Assembly: GCF_020180945.1 (NCBI RefSeq)
Contig: NZ_JAIPUL010000005.1
Span: forward strand, 1 to 64,000
Origin: Lacticaseibacillus kribbianus
Lineage (GTDB): Bacteria; Bacillota; Bacilli; Lactobacillales; Lactobacillaceae
Length of the DNA: 64,000 bases
Reading direction: 5' to 3'
Shown here: piece after piece, positions 32,969 through 41,523 of the stretch
Layout of the letters: the number at the start of each line of letters is the position of its first letter
Numbering within the stretch: position 1 is the first letter of the stretch
Position numbers and translations under genes: made by a program
Notes under the pieces: model-generated
Seen by the model: the letters and a program-made list of their open reading frames with translations, nothing else
Told to the model about the DNA's origin: nothing
Database searches by the model: none

Positions 32969-33757
32969 TTACCCGCGCCGCCGCGCCAGCAGCGCCGCGA
33001 AGTAGAACGCGCACTCGATGGCGGCGATGAAGAAGGTCACCGGCCAGTTGGTGTAGTAACCCAGCGCCAGCCCCGCCCACACGCCGATCAGGGCCGCCGC
33101 GACCGAGATGACCAGCATCTGCGGCAGCGTGCGGCCGAGGTACTTGGCCACGGCCGGCGGCAGCGTCAGGAGGATGAACACCAAGAGCGAACCGACGATC
33201 TGCGCGCCGATCGACACGGATACCGCGAGGATTAGGAGGAAGTAGATGCCGATCAGGTTGCGCCGCACGCCCTGCGCCTGGGCGCCGACCGGGTCAAAGG
33301 AGTCGAAGGCCAGGCTGCGGTAGGCCCAGGCCATCGTCAAAAGCACCACCGCGGCCAGGCCGACCAGCTGCCACACGTCGGCACGCGAGATGCCGATGAT
33401 GCTGCCGAACAAAATGGTGGTCGCGTAGCTCGAGCTTTTGGCCGACAGCGCCAGAAACAGGATGCCGAGCCCCGTGAACAGGCTGGACACGGCGCTGATC
33501 GAGGCCTCGCGCCGGCTGGCCTTCACCGACAGCTTGCCGACCGCCACGGCGCTGGTCATGGTGGTCAACAGCATGCCGTCGAGCGGCCGGATGCCGACGA
33601 ACACCGCGAACGCGGCGCCGGCGAAGCCGATCTCGGACAGCGTGTGGGCGAGAAAACTCATCCCGCGCGCCGTGACGAAGACGCCGACGATGCCGGTGGT
33701 CAGCGCGATGAAGGTGCTGGCCATGATGGCGTTTTGCATGAAATCGTACTGGAACAT
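32969..33757 (-). CDS. Metal ABC transporter permease (ZnuB/AdcB type)
   Basis: A 262-residue membrane protein with seven to eight transmembrane segments of the ABC-3 family, including MSFLAHTLSEIGFAGAAFAVFVG and AQIVGSLLVFILLTLPPAVA. It moves Zn2+ or Mn2+ into the cell with the adjacent ATPase. ATG 33757 shares one base with the ATPase stop (TGATG) and has GGAGG seven bases upstream. The metal-binding lipoprotein is not encoded here. The IS inserted 30 bases beyond its stop does not damage it. Confidence 0.9.
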   Translation of the reverse strand: MFQYDFMQNAIMASTFIALTTGIVGVFVTARGMSFLAHTLSEIGFAGAAFAVFVGIRPLDGMLLTTMTSAVAVGKLSVKASRREASISAVSSLFTGLGILFLALSAKSSSYATTILFGSIIGISRADVWQLVGLAAVVLLTMAWAYRSLAFDSFDPVGAQAQGVRRNLIGIYFLLILAVSVSIGAQIVGSLLVFILLTLPPAVAKYLGRTLPQMLVISVAAALIGVWAGLALGYYTNWPVTFFIAAIECAFYFAALLARRRG

Positions 33758-34455
33758 CACTGCACCTCCGCAACCGGCGTCAGCTCGCGCGGCATCTTGG
33801 CCAGGTCCATCGTGGCGGTCGGCGCCAGTTCGTGGCCCGTCGCCGTCAAAAGCAGGTACTGCCCTGTGAACTCGCGCGCAAGCTCGAGGTCATGTGTCAC
33901 AAAGAGCACCGTCAGCCCGAGCTCGCGGTTCAGCCGCCGCACCAGGCTCATCAGCTCCGTCTTGGTGTTGACGTCCAGGCTCGCCGTCGCCTCGTCCAGG
34001 ATCAGGAAGTTCGGCTGGGTCAAAAGCGCCTGCGCGAGGTACGCCTTTTGCTTCTCACCGCCGCTGGCCGCGCCCAGCCGCTGGTGCTGCCGTTCGCTCA
34101 GGTCGCACTGCGCGATCACCGCGTCCAGCGCCGCCTTTTCCGCCTTCGTGTGCCAGGGCAGCCGGCGCTTGCGCTGGTTGAGCTGCACGAACTGGCGAAT
34201 CGTCAGCGGGTACTCGGGGTCGATGTTGCGAAACTGCGGCACGTAGCCGAGGCTCAGGTCGCTCGCGCGGGCGATGGTGCCCGCGGTCGGCGCCAGCTGC
34301 CCCATCAGCAGGCGGATCAGCGTGGTTTTGCCCACCCCGTTGGCCCCGATCAGGCTGGTCATCGACCCGCGGGCCAGCTCGAAGCTCAGGTCGTCGTATA
34401 GCGTGCGGTCGCGGAAGCCGAAGCTCATGTGCGACACGGTGATTAATGGCGTCAT
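33757..34455 (-). CDS. Metal ABC transporter ATP-binding protein (ZnuC/AdcC type)
   Basis: A 232-residue ABC ATPase: Walker A GANGVGKTT near residue 38, Q-loop VPQF, signature AASGGEKQKAYLA (the LSGGQ motif reads ASGGE), Walker B NFLILDEATASLD and H-loop VTHD. It powers the adjoining permease. Start ATG 34455; the frame is open further upstream but GGGGGC and the promoter position favour this codon. First gene of the two-gene operon. Confidence 0.9.
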   Translation of the reverse strand: MTPLITVSHMSFGFRDRTLYDDLSFELARGSMTSLIGANGVGKTTLIRLLMGQLAPTAGTIARASDLSLGYVPQFRNIDPEYPLTIRQFVQLNQRKRRLPWHTKAEKAALDAVIAQCDLSERQHQRLGAASGGEKQKAYLAQALLTQPNFLILDEATASLDVNTKTELMSLVRRLNRELGLTVLFVTHDLELAREFTGQYLLLTATGHELAPTATMDLAKMPRELTPVAEVQ

Positions 34456-34471
34456 TGGTTGCCCCCAGGTG

Positions 34472-34527
34472 TGCTTAACAGTAACAGTTACGAATAACAG
34501 TTTACACGAGATGGCCCGGGTTGCCAA
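34472..34527 (-). promoter_or_regulatory. Promoter and possible metal-repressor site of the znu-like operon
   Basis: Minus-strand TTGGCA (34522-34527) and TAAACT (34499-34504) are 17 bases apart. Immediately downstream is a region rich in TAACAG repeats with the palindrome GTAACAGTTAC, similar in form to AdcR/Zur-type sites but not an exact match. Confidence 0.6.
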
Positions 34528-34549
34528 ATTGTTTTTCTGAAAGCAGCGC

Positions 34550-34577
34550 AAAAGGGGCGGCCGCCGTGGTCGCCCCC
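34550..34577 (-). terminator. Terminator between HAD gene repeats and the metal operon
   Basis: Minus-strand GGGGCG/CGCCCC hairpin with an extended GC loop, followed by TTTT. It would end transcripts coming from the phosphatase gene and its repeat units. Confidence 0.65.
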
Positions 34578-34586
34578 TATTAGATT

Positions 34587-34625
34587 GCTGACCAGCGGCC
34601 TAAGTGCGCCCGGCTCCGCCCTCTA
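34587..34625 (-). repeat. Stop-codon-anchored structured repeat, truncated copy 6
   Basis: Starts TAGAGGGCGGAGCCGGGCGC (minus strand, from 34625), carries GCACTTAGGCCGCTGGTCAGC, then stops matching. It is the third tandem unit behind the phosphatase gene. Confidence 0.75.
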
Positions 34626-34749
34626 CTTAAACGGGCTACGCTGGGCAACGGCCACTCGTCCAGCTAAGGCCAGCCCTCGAGGCAAAGAACGCCTCAAGCA
34701 CTGGCCTTACGCTGGCCGGTGGCCTAAGCGCGCCCGGCTCCGCCCTCTA
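34626..34749 (-). repeat. Stop-codon-anchored structured repeat, copy 5
   Basis: A 124-bp tandem unit nearly identical to copy 4 (differences include one base in the AGCGTAGCCCG end). Same stems and unpaired motifs. Confidence 0.85.
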
Positions 34750-34873
34750 CTTAAACGGGCTGCGCTGGGCAACGGCCACTCGTCCAGCTAAGGCCAGCCC
34801 TCGAGGCAAAGAACGCCTCAAGCACTGGCCTTACGCTGGCCGGTGGCCTAAGCGCGCCCGGCTCCGCCCTCTA
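34750..34873 (-). repeat. Stop-codon-anchored structured repeat, copy 4
   Basis: Begins with the TAG stop of the phosphatase gene (34871-34873). Stems: GGGC..GC.GGGC/GCCC.GC..GCCC, GGCCAC/GTGGCC, AAGGCCAG/CTGGCCTT and inner CTTGAGGC/GCCTCGAG. It carries GCGCTTAG and GTTGCC in the loops and ends CCCGTTTAAG. Confidence 0.85.
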
Positions 34874-35683
34874 CTTCAGCACGAACTTCTTCAAAGCCTG
34901 CGCCACGCCGCCCTCGACGTTGGTCGCGGTGATCGCGTCGGCCGCGGCCTTGGCCGCTTCGATGCCGTTGCCCATCGCCACGCCGAGGCCCGCCGCCTCA
35001 ATCATCGACACGTCGTTGGCCTGGTCCCCGATGGCCATCACCTCCGCCATCGGAATGCCCAGGTGCCGAGCCAGGGTCGTCACCGCGTTGCCCTTGCTGA
35101 CGGCCGGGTGCAACACCTCCAGGAAAAACGGCTCGGAGTTGACGATGTAATAGTCGTCAAAATAAGCTTTTGGTAGCGCTTGCTTGGCCTTGGCCAGGAG
35201 TGCGGGCTCGTCGATTATCATCACCTTGCTGAAGCGCTGGGTCTCAGCGAAGTCCGCAAGGGGGCGGTAGAACAGCGGCACGTGCAGCAGGTACGACTCC
35301 CGCACCGTGAAGCGCGAGATGTCGGCGTTGGGCGTGTACAGCCGCGTCGCGTCAAGCGCCTGGATGTGCACGCCAAGCTCCCCGGCCAGCGCGGCCAGCC
35401 GCCGGTAGTCGTCAAGGCTCAGCGTGTGCTGGTCGATCACTTCCCCGGTGGCGGCGTCTTGCACCAGCGCCCCGTTGTAGGCGATGACGGTATCCCCGAG
35501 CTGCCCCAGCCCGAGCGCCGGAAAGAACGGTGCGATGCCGGACAGCGCGCGCCCGGAACACAGCACCACCCGCACGCCCTGGGCGACGGCGGCGCGCACC
35601 GCGTCGATGGTCACCTGATCGAGGCCGTGCGCCGCGTTGAGCAGCGTCCCGTCCAGGTCGATAGCTACTAGTCGAATCGTCAT
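34871..35683 (-). CDS. Cof-type HAD phosphatase
   Basis: A 270-residue haloacid-dehalogenase phosphatase with a C2B cap. Motif I AIDLDGTLLN, motif II VLCSGR, the lysine in AVSKGNAVTTL and motif III/IV MAIGDQANDVSMIEAAG are intact. Substrates of this class are sugar phosphates or nucleotide-like molecules. It lies 21 bases downstream of a paralogue, so the two form an operon. AGGAGG is 11 bases from the start, slightly far. Structured repeats begin at its stop codon. Confidence 0.92.
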   Translation of the reverse strand: MTIRLVAIDLDGTLLNAAHGLDQVTIDAVRAAVAQGVRVVLCSGRALSGIAPFFPALGLGQLGDTVIAYNGALVQDAATGEVIDQHTLSLDDYRRLAALAGELGVHIQALDATRLYTPNADISRFTVRESYLLHVPLFYRPLADFAETQRFSKVMIIDEPALLAKAKQALPKAYFDDYYIVNSEPFFLEVLHPAVSKGNAVTTLARHLGIPMAEVMAIGDQANDVSMIEAAGLGVAMGNGIEAAKAAADAITATNVEGGVAQALKKFVLK

Positions 35684-35704
35684 GTCAGCGTTTTCCTCCT
35701 ATCG

Positions 35705-36529
35705 TTAACGGCCTGTTCCGGTTGCCAGCAGGCGCAGTGCCTCGGCCACGCCGTCCTGGTCGTGCGGGGCCACCACCGCCGTCGCCACCGCCCGGATCGC
35801 CGGCACGGCGTTGCCCATGGCGAAGGTGACATCCGCGGCGGCGAACATCGAGCGGTCGTTTTCTGAATCGCCGATTGCCACGTCGCGGCCGGGGCCGAGC
35901 GCAAGGGCGGCGCGCAGCTTGCCGAACGCAAGCCCCTTGCCGACCCCCTGGGGAATCACCTCGAGGTTGGCGGGGCCGGACCCCGTCGTCACGACGCCCG
36001 GCAGCTTGCCCAGCGCCGCGACGACCGAAGCCTTGAGCCGGCGGTTGGGAATCGTCACGTTGAACTTGGTCAACGCGGCGGTCGCGTCCGGCGTCAGCGG
36101 CCGCGCCGGCACGCTTTGGTCGTAGGCCAGCTGGTACGGCAGCTGCCCCGCCAGATCGGCGTCCCCGGCGGCAAAAAGCGCGCGGAGGCTGGCCTCGTAA
36201 TCGCGGGTCTCGAACCGCGCGGTCGGCGAGTACACCTTGTAGGGAATTTTGGCCAGCACCGCAATCACCGCGGCGGCCGTCGCCGGCGCGAAGGTGGTCG
36301 CAAACAGCTGGCGGCCGCCCGTCACGCCGACCGCGCCGTTGAGCCCGACGATGGGCAGCGCCACGTGGGCCGCGGCCAGCAGCCGGTGGATGTCTTCGGG
36401 GTCGCGCCCCGAGCAGATGAACGGCATCGCCGTTTCCTGCGCCTGCCGCAGCGCGGCCGCGTTGCCGCTTGAGATGTGCTGATTTTTGTCCAGCAGCGTG
36501 CCGTCCAAGTCGATGCCGATCAGGTCCAT
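35705..36529 (-). CDS. Cof-type HAD phosphatase (paralogue)
   Basis: A 274-residue HAD hydrolase with GIDLDGTLLDKN, ICSGRD, GVGKGLAF and VAIGDSENDRSMFAAAD. Divergent from the downstream copy, so an old duplication. ATG 36529 has a weak GGAAG ribosome site. First gene of the pair; its transcript probably starts just after the terminator at 36564-36590. Confidence 0.92.
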   Translation of the reverse strand: MDLIGIDLDGTLLDKNQHISSGNAAALRQAQETAMPFICSGRDPEDIHRLLAAAHVALPIVGLNGAVGVTGGRQLFATTFAPATAAAVIAVLAKIPYKVYSPTARFETRDYEASLRALFAAGDADLAGQLPYQLAYDQSVPARPLTPDATAALTKFNVTIPNRRLKASVVAALGKLPGVVTTGSGPANLEVIPQGVGKGLAFGKLRAALALGPGRDVAIGDSENDRSMFAAADVTFAMGNAVPAIRAVATAVVAPHDQDGVAEALRLLATGTGR

Positions 36530-36563
36530 GGGAGTCGTCTTCCTTCACTAATAGTGTCCGCGC

Positions 36564-36590
36564 AAAAAACGGCCGGGATTAACCAGCCGT
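36564..36590 (-). terminator. Terminator of the LysM glucosaminidase gene
   Basis: Minus-strand ACGGC/GCCGT hairpin followed by TTTTTT, 40 bases after the stop. Confidence 0.75.
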
Positions 36591-36630
36591 CAGCGTGGTA
36601 CTCGGTTTTACCTTACCATTCTTCCCCGGC

Positions 36631-38025
36631 TCACGCCAGCACCAGCCGCTGGCCGATGCGCAGGAAGTTGGCGTTGCTCAGGTGGTTCAGCGCGGAAAGC
36701 TTCGCCACCGTCGTCTTGTGCGCCTGGGCGATGGCCCAAAGCGTGTCGCCGGCCCGCACCGTGTAGGTCTTGGTCGCCTTGGCCGGTGTGGCCTTCTTCG
36801 CGGTCGTGGTGACCTTCACCGCGGTGGTCTTCTTCGTTGCGGCCGTCGTGGTCTTCGTTGCGGTGGTCGCGGCGCGGATCACCAGCCGCTGGCCGACCCC
36901 GATGCGGTTGGCGTTGGCCAGCTTGTTCAGACTGACCAGCTTCGCGACCGTCGTGCCGTGCGTCCGGGCAATCGCGTAAAGCGTGTCGCCGGCCCGCACC
37001 GTGTACGTGACCGCCTTCGTGGTGGTCGGCTTCGTGGCCGGCTTGGCCTCGGGTTTTGCCGCGGGCGTCGTGGTCGGCGTCGTCGCAGGTTTGGCCGCCG
37101 GCTTAGTTGCTTGTGTCGTGGTGCGCTTCACAACCAGCTTTTGGCCGACCATCAGGACGTTGGCGTTCTTGATGCCGTTCAGGCTGACCAGCGCGGCAAT
37201 GGTGGTCTTGTAGCGGGCGGCGATGCCGTACAGCATGTCGCCGGCGCGCACCGTGTAGGTCTGCGTCGTGGTTGTGGTCGCCGGGCCGGTGCCCTTGCCC
37301 GTGCTGGTTGCGCCGGCGTTTTTGAACGCCAGCTGGTCCCAGGCCGTCAGCTGGTAGGCGCTGATCAGCTGGCGCAGCTTGGCCGGGTAATCCGGCGCGG
37401 TCGCGTAGCCGTCGGCCTTGATGCGGTTGGTGGCGGTGGTCGCGTTGGTGACGCCGATCAGGTTCGCGTACCGGGAAGAGGTCGCGAGCGTCGTGGCGTG
37501 GTCGGCCATGCTCGCGGCGTCGCTCGGGTACACGCGGAAGTTATCGTAGATGGTGTGGTACGCACCGCCGTAGTACTCGCGCGTCGGCACCCGCACGGTC
37601 GCGCCGTTGTAGCTGCCCTTCATGCCAAAAAGGTTGTGGTACTTCGCGGCCATGCTGGAGCTGCCCCAGCCGCTTTCGAGGATCGCCTGCGCGGCGGTCA
37701 GAGACGGCAGAATGCGGTGCTGCGTCCACCCGGTGATGGCCCCGGCGATGATCTGGTTCAGAAAACTGGCGACCGCCCGCGGGTAGCGGCGGGTGTTCGC
37801 CGCCTGCAGCGCCTGAATGCCGCTTGTGAGCGGGCTCACCCGCGTCACGGAGCTGGCCAAAACCGTGGTGCGCGCCTGGGTGCCGGCGGACTTCACCGTC
37901 GTCGTCGCCTTAACCGCCCCGGTCGCCGCCTGTACCGGCCGCACGTGTCCCTGCGTCGCAAGCCCCGCGAGTGCCACCGCGGCCACCCCAAGCGCCTGCC
38001 CCATCCGAACCTGATCCTTCTTCAT
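36631..38025 (-). CDS. Secreted glucosaminidase with three LysM domains
   Basis: A 464-residue peptidoglycan hydrolase. A signal peptide (1-33, cleavage after VQAA) is followed by a GH73 N-acetylglucosaminidase domain (about 75-225) with [18 protein letters not shown] carrying the catalytic Glu and YHNLFGMKG. Three LysM repeats (YTVRAGD start at about 263, 342 and 418) bind cell-wall glycan, separated by Thr/Ala/Lys linkers. Probable role: cell separation or wall turnover. ATG 38025 has AGGAGG upstream. Confidence 0.93.
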   Translation of the reverse strand: MKKDQVRMGQALGVAAVALAGLATQGHVRPVQAATGAVKATTTVKSAGTQARTTVLASSVTRVSPLTSGIQALQAANTRRYPRAVASFLNQIIAGAITGWTQHRILPSLTAAQAILESGWGSSSMAAKYHNLFGMKGSYNGATVRVPTREYYGGAYHTIYDNFRVYPSDAASMADHATTLATSSRYANLIGVTNATTATNRIKADGYATAPDYPAKLRQLISAYQLTAWDQLAFKNAGATSTGKGTGPATTTTTQTYTVRAGDMLYGIAARYKTTIAALVSLNGIKNANVLMVGQKLVVKRTTTQATKPAAKPATTPTTTPAAKPEAKPATKPTTTKAVTYTVRAGDTLYAIARTHGTTVAKLVSLNKLANANRIGVGQRLVIRAATTATKTTTAATKKTTAVKVTTTAKKATPAKATKTYTVRAGDTLWAIAQAHKTTVAKLSALNHLSNANFLRIGQRLVLA

Positions 38026-38407
38026 TCGTCGTCCTCCTATCGTTACCTTTTCTTAATAATTCAATCGTAGCATGCCGAACCCCGTGGTGCCGTGACACTT
38101 TTATTACGAGTCCGTGTCCGTCTTTACATTTCTCGCTCAACCGTTTTTTTACTTGCGCGGGCACCGGTCGCTGTGCGTCGCCGGGCGCCGACTTGGCGGT
38201 CCAGGTGCAGCGACGCTGGGCGCGCGGCCGCCGGTCCCTGGGAGTGGTTGAAAACGTTTTTGGCTAACGTGCGACACGTGACCGGTTGTGCTTACGAAAG
38301 AATAGCGAAAGCGCTATACTGAGGGCGAATATAGTTGCAACGGGTCAGACGTGCAACGTCGCTGCGTCCAGCGTCCCCGCGTTCTCACTTTGAAAGGAGT
38401 CTTTTGG
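38026..38407. other. Divergent intergenic region
   Basis: A 382-bp gap between the glucosaminidase and the nitroreductase. It holds AT-rich sequence next to the glucosaminidase start, a GC-rich middle without a gene, and the nitroreductase promoter at 38292-38320. Confidence 0.5.
38292..38320 (+). promoter_or_regulatory. Nitroreductase promoter
   Basis: TTACGA (38292-38297) and TATACT (38315-38320), 17 bases apart; it predicts an ~80-nt leader. Confidence 0.65.
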
Positions 38408-39055
38408 ATGGCTTTTGTTAACAATGATTTCGCAGACGTGCTGCTGCACCGCGCATCGGTGCGCGACTTCGACACCAGCGTCACGATTCCCCGTGAAGAG
38501 CTGACCGCCATGATTCAGGAGACGATCACCGCGCCGTCCGCCTGCAACCTGCAGGCCTGGCACTTCGAGGTCGTCGATACTGCGGCCGGCAAGGACCTGC
38601 TGCGCCAATACTTCATGAAGTTCAACCTGCCGCAGCTGGAATCCGCCAGCGCTATCGTTCAGATCTTCGGCGACACCCAGGCCTTCAAGTCCTACCGCGA
38701 CCTGTGGAACCAGGCGGCCGAAGACGGCCGCATCACGCCGGAAAAGCGCGACGAGGTGCTCAGGACCTTCCTGCCGCTGTACGAAAAGGCCCCGCAGTCG
38801 ATGCTGGTCTCTGATTCGACCGTCGACGCAACCATCGCGGCCACGCAGCTGATGCTGGTCGCCCGCGCCCACGGCTACGACACCAACCCGATCGGCGGCT
38901 ACGACACGACCAAGGCGGCCAAGCTCTTCGGCCTCGACCCGGCGCGCTTTGTGCCGGTCATGGCGATCGCCATCGGCAAGCCGGCTGCGGGCGGCAAGGA
39001 CGAGATGAAGTCCGCCCGCTACCCGGTCGACCAGGTGCTGCACTTCGCCGACTGA
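38408..39055 (+). CDS. Nitroreductase-family oxidoreductase
   Basis: A 215-residue FMN-dependent enzyme of the YodC/YfkO-like group: HRASVRDFDTSVTI, the FMN-binding TAPSACNLQAWHFEVV, and the C-terminal IGGYDTTKAAKLFGLD. It reduces nitroaromatics, quinones or similar electron acceptors with NAD(P)H. Start ATG 38408 follows AAAGGAG. Single gene with its own promoter and terminator. Confidence 0.9.
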   Translation: MAFVNNDFADVLLHRASVRDFDTSVTIPREELTAMIQETITAPSACNLQAWHFEVVDTAAGKDLLRQYFMKFNLPQLESASAIVQIFGDTQAFKSYRDLWNQAAEDGRITPEKRDEVLRTFLPLYEKAPQSMLVSDSTVDATIAATQLMLVARAHGYDTNPIGGYDTTKAAKLFGLDPARFVPVMAIAIGKPAAGGKDEMKSARYPVDQVLHFAD

Positions 39056-39076
39056 TCGGCGAACCAGGCGGCAACC

Positions 39077-39128
39077 AAAAAGCAGGTGCCTCACTCCCAC
39101 AATTTGTGAAGGGAAGCACCTGCTTTTT
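39077..39128. terminator. Bidirectional terminator
   Basis: AAAAAGCAGGTGC/GCACCTGCTTTTT stem between convergent nitroreductase and aminotransferase genes. Confidence 0.9.
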
Positions 39129-39150
39129 GTGTCGACGGCCGCGCGCCTGG

Positions 39151-40176
39151 CTAGGCCTGAACCGTCATGATCCACCCGGCTGGGCCCTCGACATCGCCGT
39201 TTTGGATGCCGACCAGCGTGTCGTAGAGCTTCTGGGTCACGGGGCCGATGCCGCCGTCGCCGAACTGGTGGACGTTGCCCTGGTACGTGATGCTCTGAAT
39301 CGGCGTGATCACCGCCGCGGTGCCGCACGCGCCGGCCTCGCTGAGGTCGCCCAGGCCGTCGATCGGAATGCGGGTTTCCTCCGCCTCCAGGCCGCACGCG
39401 GTCTGGGCCAGCGTCATCAGCGAGCGCCGCGTGATGCTCGGTAGGATCGACGGGGACTTCGGCGTCACGAACTTGCTGCCGTCCTTGGTGATGCCGAAGA
39501 AGTTGGCCGAGCCGACCTCCTCGATGTAGCGGTGCTCGATTGGGTCGAGGTAGATGGCGTCGCCGTAGCCATGCTCATGCGCGTACTTGCCGGCCTGCAA
39601 GCTCGCCGCGTAATTACCGCCGACCTTGCTCTGCCCCGTGCCAAAATGCGCGGCGCGGTCGAAGGTCTCCGCCACCATGAACTTGGTCGGCACCATGCCG
39701 CCCTTGTAGTAGGCGCCGACCGGCATCGCGAACACGGTGAACAGATACTCCTTGGCCGGCGCCACGCCGATGTTCGGCCCGACGCCGAGCAAAAGCGGCC
39801 GCAGGTAGAGGGTCGCGCCGGTGCCGTACGGCGGCACGTACTCGGCGTTGGCGGCCACGACCTGGCGCACCGCGTCGAGAAACTGGTCAACGGCGACCGC
39901 CGGCATCAACAGCTTGGCCGCCGAATCGGCCAGGCGCGCCGCGTTTTGGTCCGGGCGGAACAGCTGGATGGCGCCGCTTTTCGTCCGGTAGGCCTTCAGC
40001 CCTTCGAACGCGCTTTGGCCGTAGTGCAGCGCCGGACTGCCGATGTTCAACGACAGCTGGTTGCCTTGCACCAGGCCGCCCTCGTCCCAAGCGCCGTCTT
40101 TGTAGTGCGCCTCGTAGCGGTACGGCAGTTCCATGTAGTTGAAGCCCAGGTTCTCCCAATCAAGATTGATGGTCAC
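39151..40176 (-). CDS. ilvE: Branched-chain amino acid aminotransferase
   Basis: A 341-residue class IV PLP enzyme that interconverts Leu, Ile and Val with their 2-oxo acids. HYGQSAFEGLKAYR, the PLP lysine in GTGQSKVGGNYAASL, the BCAT signature YIEEVGSANFFGI and EAGACGTAAVITP are present. Length is typical. The start is GTG 40176, seven bases after GGAGG. In lactobacilli this enzyme mainly serves amino acid catabolism. Monocistronic. Confidence 0.95.
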   Translation of the reverse strand: MTINLDWENLGFNYMELPYRYEAHYKDGAWDEGGLVQGNQLSLNIGSPALHYGQSAFEGLKAYRTKSGAIQLFRPDQNAARLADSAAKLLMPAVAVDQFLDAVRQVVAANAEYVPPYGTGATLYLRPLLLGVGPNIGVAPAKEYLFTVFAMPVGAYYKGGMVPTKFMVAETFDRAAHFGTGQSKVGGNYAASLQAGKYAHEHGYGDAIYLDPIEHRYIEEVGSANFFGITKDGSKFVTPKSPSILPSITRRSLMTLAQTACGLEAEETRIPIDGLGDLSEAGACGTAAVITPIQSITYQGNVHQFGDGGIGPVTQKLYDTLVGIQNGDVEGPAGWIMTVQA

Positions 40177-40211
40177 GGTATAACCTCCAAGTTTAGTCTC
40201 TTGCTTACTGA

Positions 40212-40240
40212 AGCATACCCGAGAATCCGTCTGCGCTCAA
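40212..40240 (-). promoter_or_regulatory. ilvE promoter
   Basis: Minus-strand TTGAGC (40235-40240) and TATGCT (40212-40217), 17 bases apart, giving a short leader with no T-box features. Confidence 0.65.
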
Positions 40241-40371
40241 GTGTCGCGGTCAGGAAAGCTGACACCCCGGGGACAAAATGTCGGGGCCGGGTCGCTGACT
40301 GACCCGCCGCTCGGTGGACCCGGTGGCCCGCAATCGTCCCGCGCAGGCGGCCCACCGTGCGTTTTCACCGT

Positions 40372-40387
40372 TGTTTCACGTGAAACG
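40372..40387. promoter_or_regulatory. parS-like ParB binding site
   Basis: TGTTTCACGTGAAACG differs at one position from the 16-bp consensus TGTTTCACGTGAAACA bound by ParB/Spo0J. It sits just upstream of the -10 box TATACT (40403-40408) of the phosphotransferase gene. parS sites cluster near the replication origin in Firmicutes. Confidence 0.8.
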
Positions 40388-40436
40388 AACCGCCCCGTCG
40401 GCTATACTGAAGGCAAAACCGCCGGGAGGCCAACCC

Positions 40437-41372
40437 ATGCCATCGCTGATCTACCAGGAACTCACCGCGCCGCAGCTGACCGCGCTGATCCACCGCCACT
40501 TTCCAGGTGCCGCGGACTACCGCGTCGCCATCGCCCACGGCGGCCTGTTCAACACCACCTACCGCCTCACCTTAGCCGACAAGACGGCCTACATCCTGCG
40601 CGTCGGGCCGGTGCACCCGGAGTACCTGCTGCCCTTCGAGCACGGGCTGATGGCCGCCGACGCCACAGCCGCAACCCTTTTGGCCGCCCACGGCGTGCCG
40701 GGATCCCGGGTTGTCGCCTGGTCCCCTCGAGACCCCGTGCTGGGCCGCGCCTACATGATCACGCGCTGCCTGCCCGGGGTGACGCTCAACGACCCGGCCG
40801 TCACCCCGGCGGAGCGGCTGGCCCTGTACCGCCAGCTCGGCACCGCGATGGCCGCCTTCCACGCTATCCCGGGCACCGGCTTCGGTCGCCTGGCGGAGCC
40901 CACGCGGCGCTTCGCCACGTGGGCGGGCTGGGTCGAGGCGGAGTTTGCGACCACGCTGGAGCTGTTGGTGCAGCACGGGCTGCTGGGCAAGGCCCAGGCC
41001 GCGCGGGTGCAGGCCTTCGTGGCGGCGGCGCGGCCGGCGCTTGATGCCATCACCGCGCCGTGCCTGGTTCACGCCGACCTGTGGGAGGGCAACGTGCTGG
41101 TCAGCCCCGATCACCGCCGTCTGGTCGCCGTCATCGACTGCGATCGCGGGCTGTTCGGCGACCCGGAGTTCGACTTCGCCATCACTACCTTTCCGGCTGA
41201 CTTCTACGCCGGCTATGGCAGCGGGCCCGCAAGTGACCCGGACGCGGTGCTTCGCCGCACGGTTTACCACGCGCTGTACAGCGCGCTGGACGGCTTCGTG
41301 TACGCGGTGGAGTACGCCAACCCCGCGGCTAGCGCGGACTGCCTGCGCGAGCTGATGCGGGTGACTGGCTAA
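40437..41372 (+). CDS. Aminoglycoside phosphotransferase-family kinase
   Basis: A 311-residue small-molecule kinase. GGLFNTTYRLTLADKTAYILR is the ATP-binding N-lobe; the catalytic loop is CLVHADLWEGNVLV (Brenner-type HxDxxxxN) and the metal site is VIDCDRGLFGDPEFDFA. The family includes antibiotic, choline/ethanolamine and fructosamine kinases; the sequence does not decide, and a housekeeping sugar or metabolite substrate is more likely than an antibiotic. ATG 40437 follows GGGAGG. The parS-like site overlaps its promoter. Confidence 0.85.
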   Translation: MPSLIYQELTAPQLTALIHRHFPGAADYRVAIAHGGLFNTTYRLTLADKTAYILRVGPVHPEYLLPFEHGLMAADATAATLLAAHGVPGSRVVAWSPRDPVLGRAYMITRCLPGVTLNDPAVTPAERLALYRQLGTAMAAFHAIPGTGFGRLAEPTRRFATWAGWVEAEFATTLELLVQHGLLGKAQAARVQAFVAAARPALDAITAPCLVHADLWEGNVLVSPDHRRLVAVIDCDRGLFGDPEFDFAITTFPADFYAGYGSGPASDPDAVLRRTVYHALYSALDGFVYAVEYANPAASADCLRELMRVTG

Positions 41373-41484
41373 TGCGAGTGCCCGGTTGAGCCCAGCGGGC
41401 GCACCGGTTGGCCACCGCGTGACGGCGATTCGCGCACCCCAACGGCTGCTGCTCGGGCAGGCGGTCCCCGAACTCAAGCACAAC

Positions 41485-41512
41485 AAAGGCGCAACCCGCG
41501 GGTTGCGCCTTT
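41485..41512. terminator. Bidirectional terminator
   Basis: A 28-bp perfect palindrome, AAAGGCGCAACCCG and its complement, between the kinase and the small anchored protein. Confidence 0.85.
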
Positions 41513-41523
41513 ACTGCGCCCGG

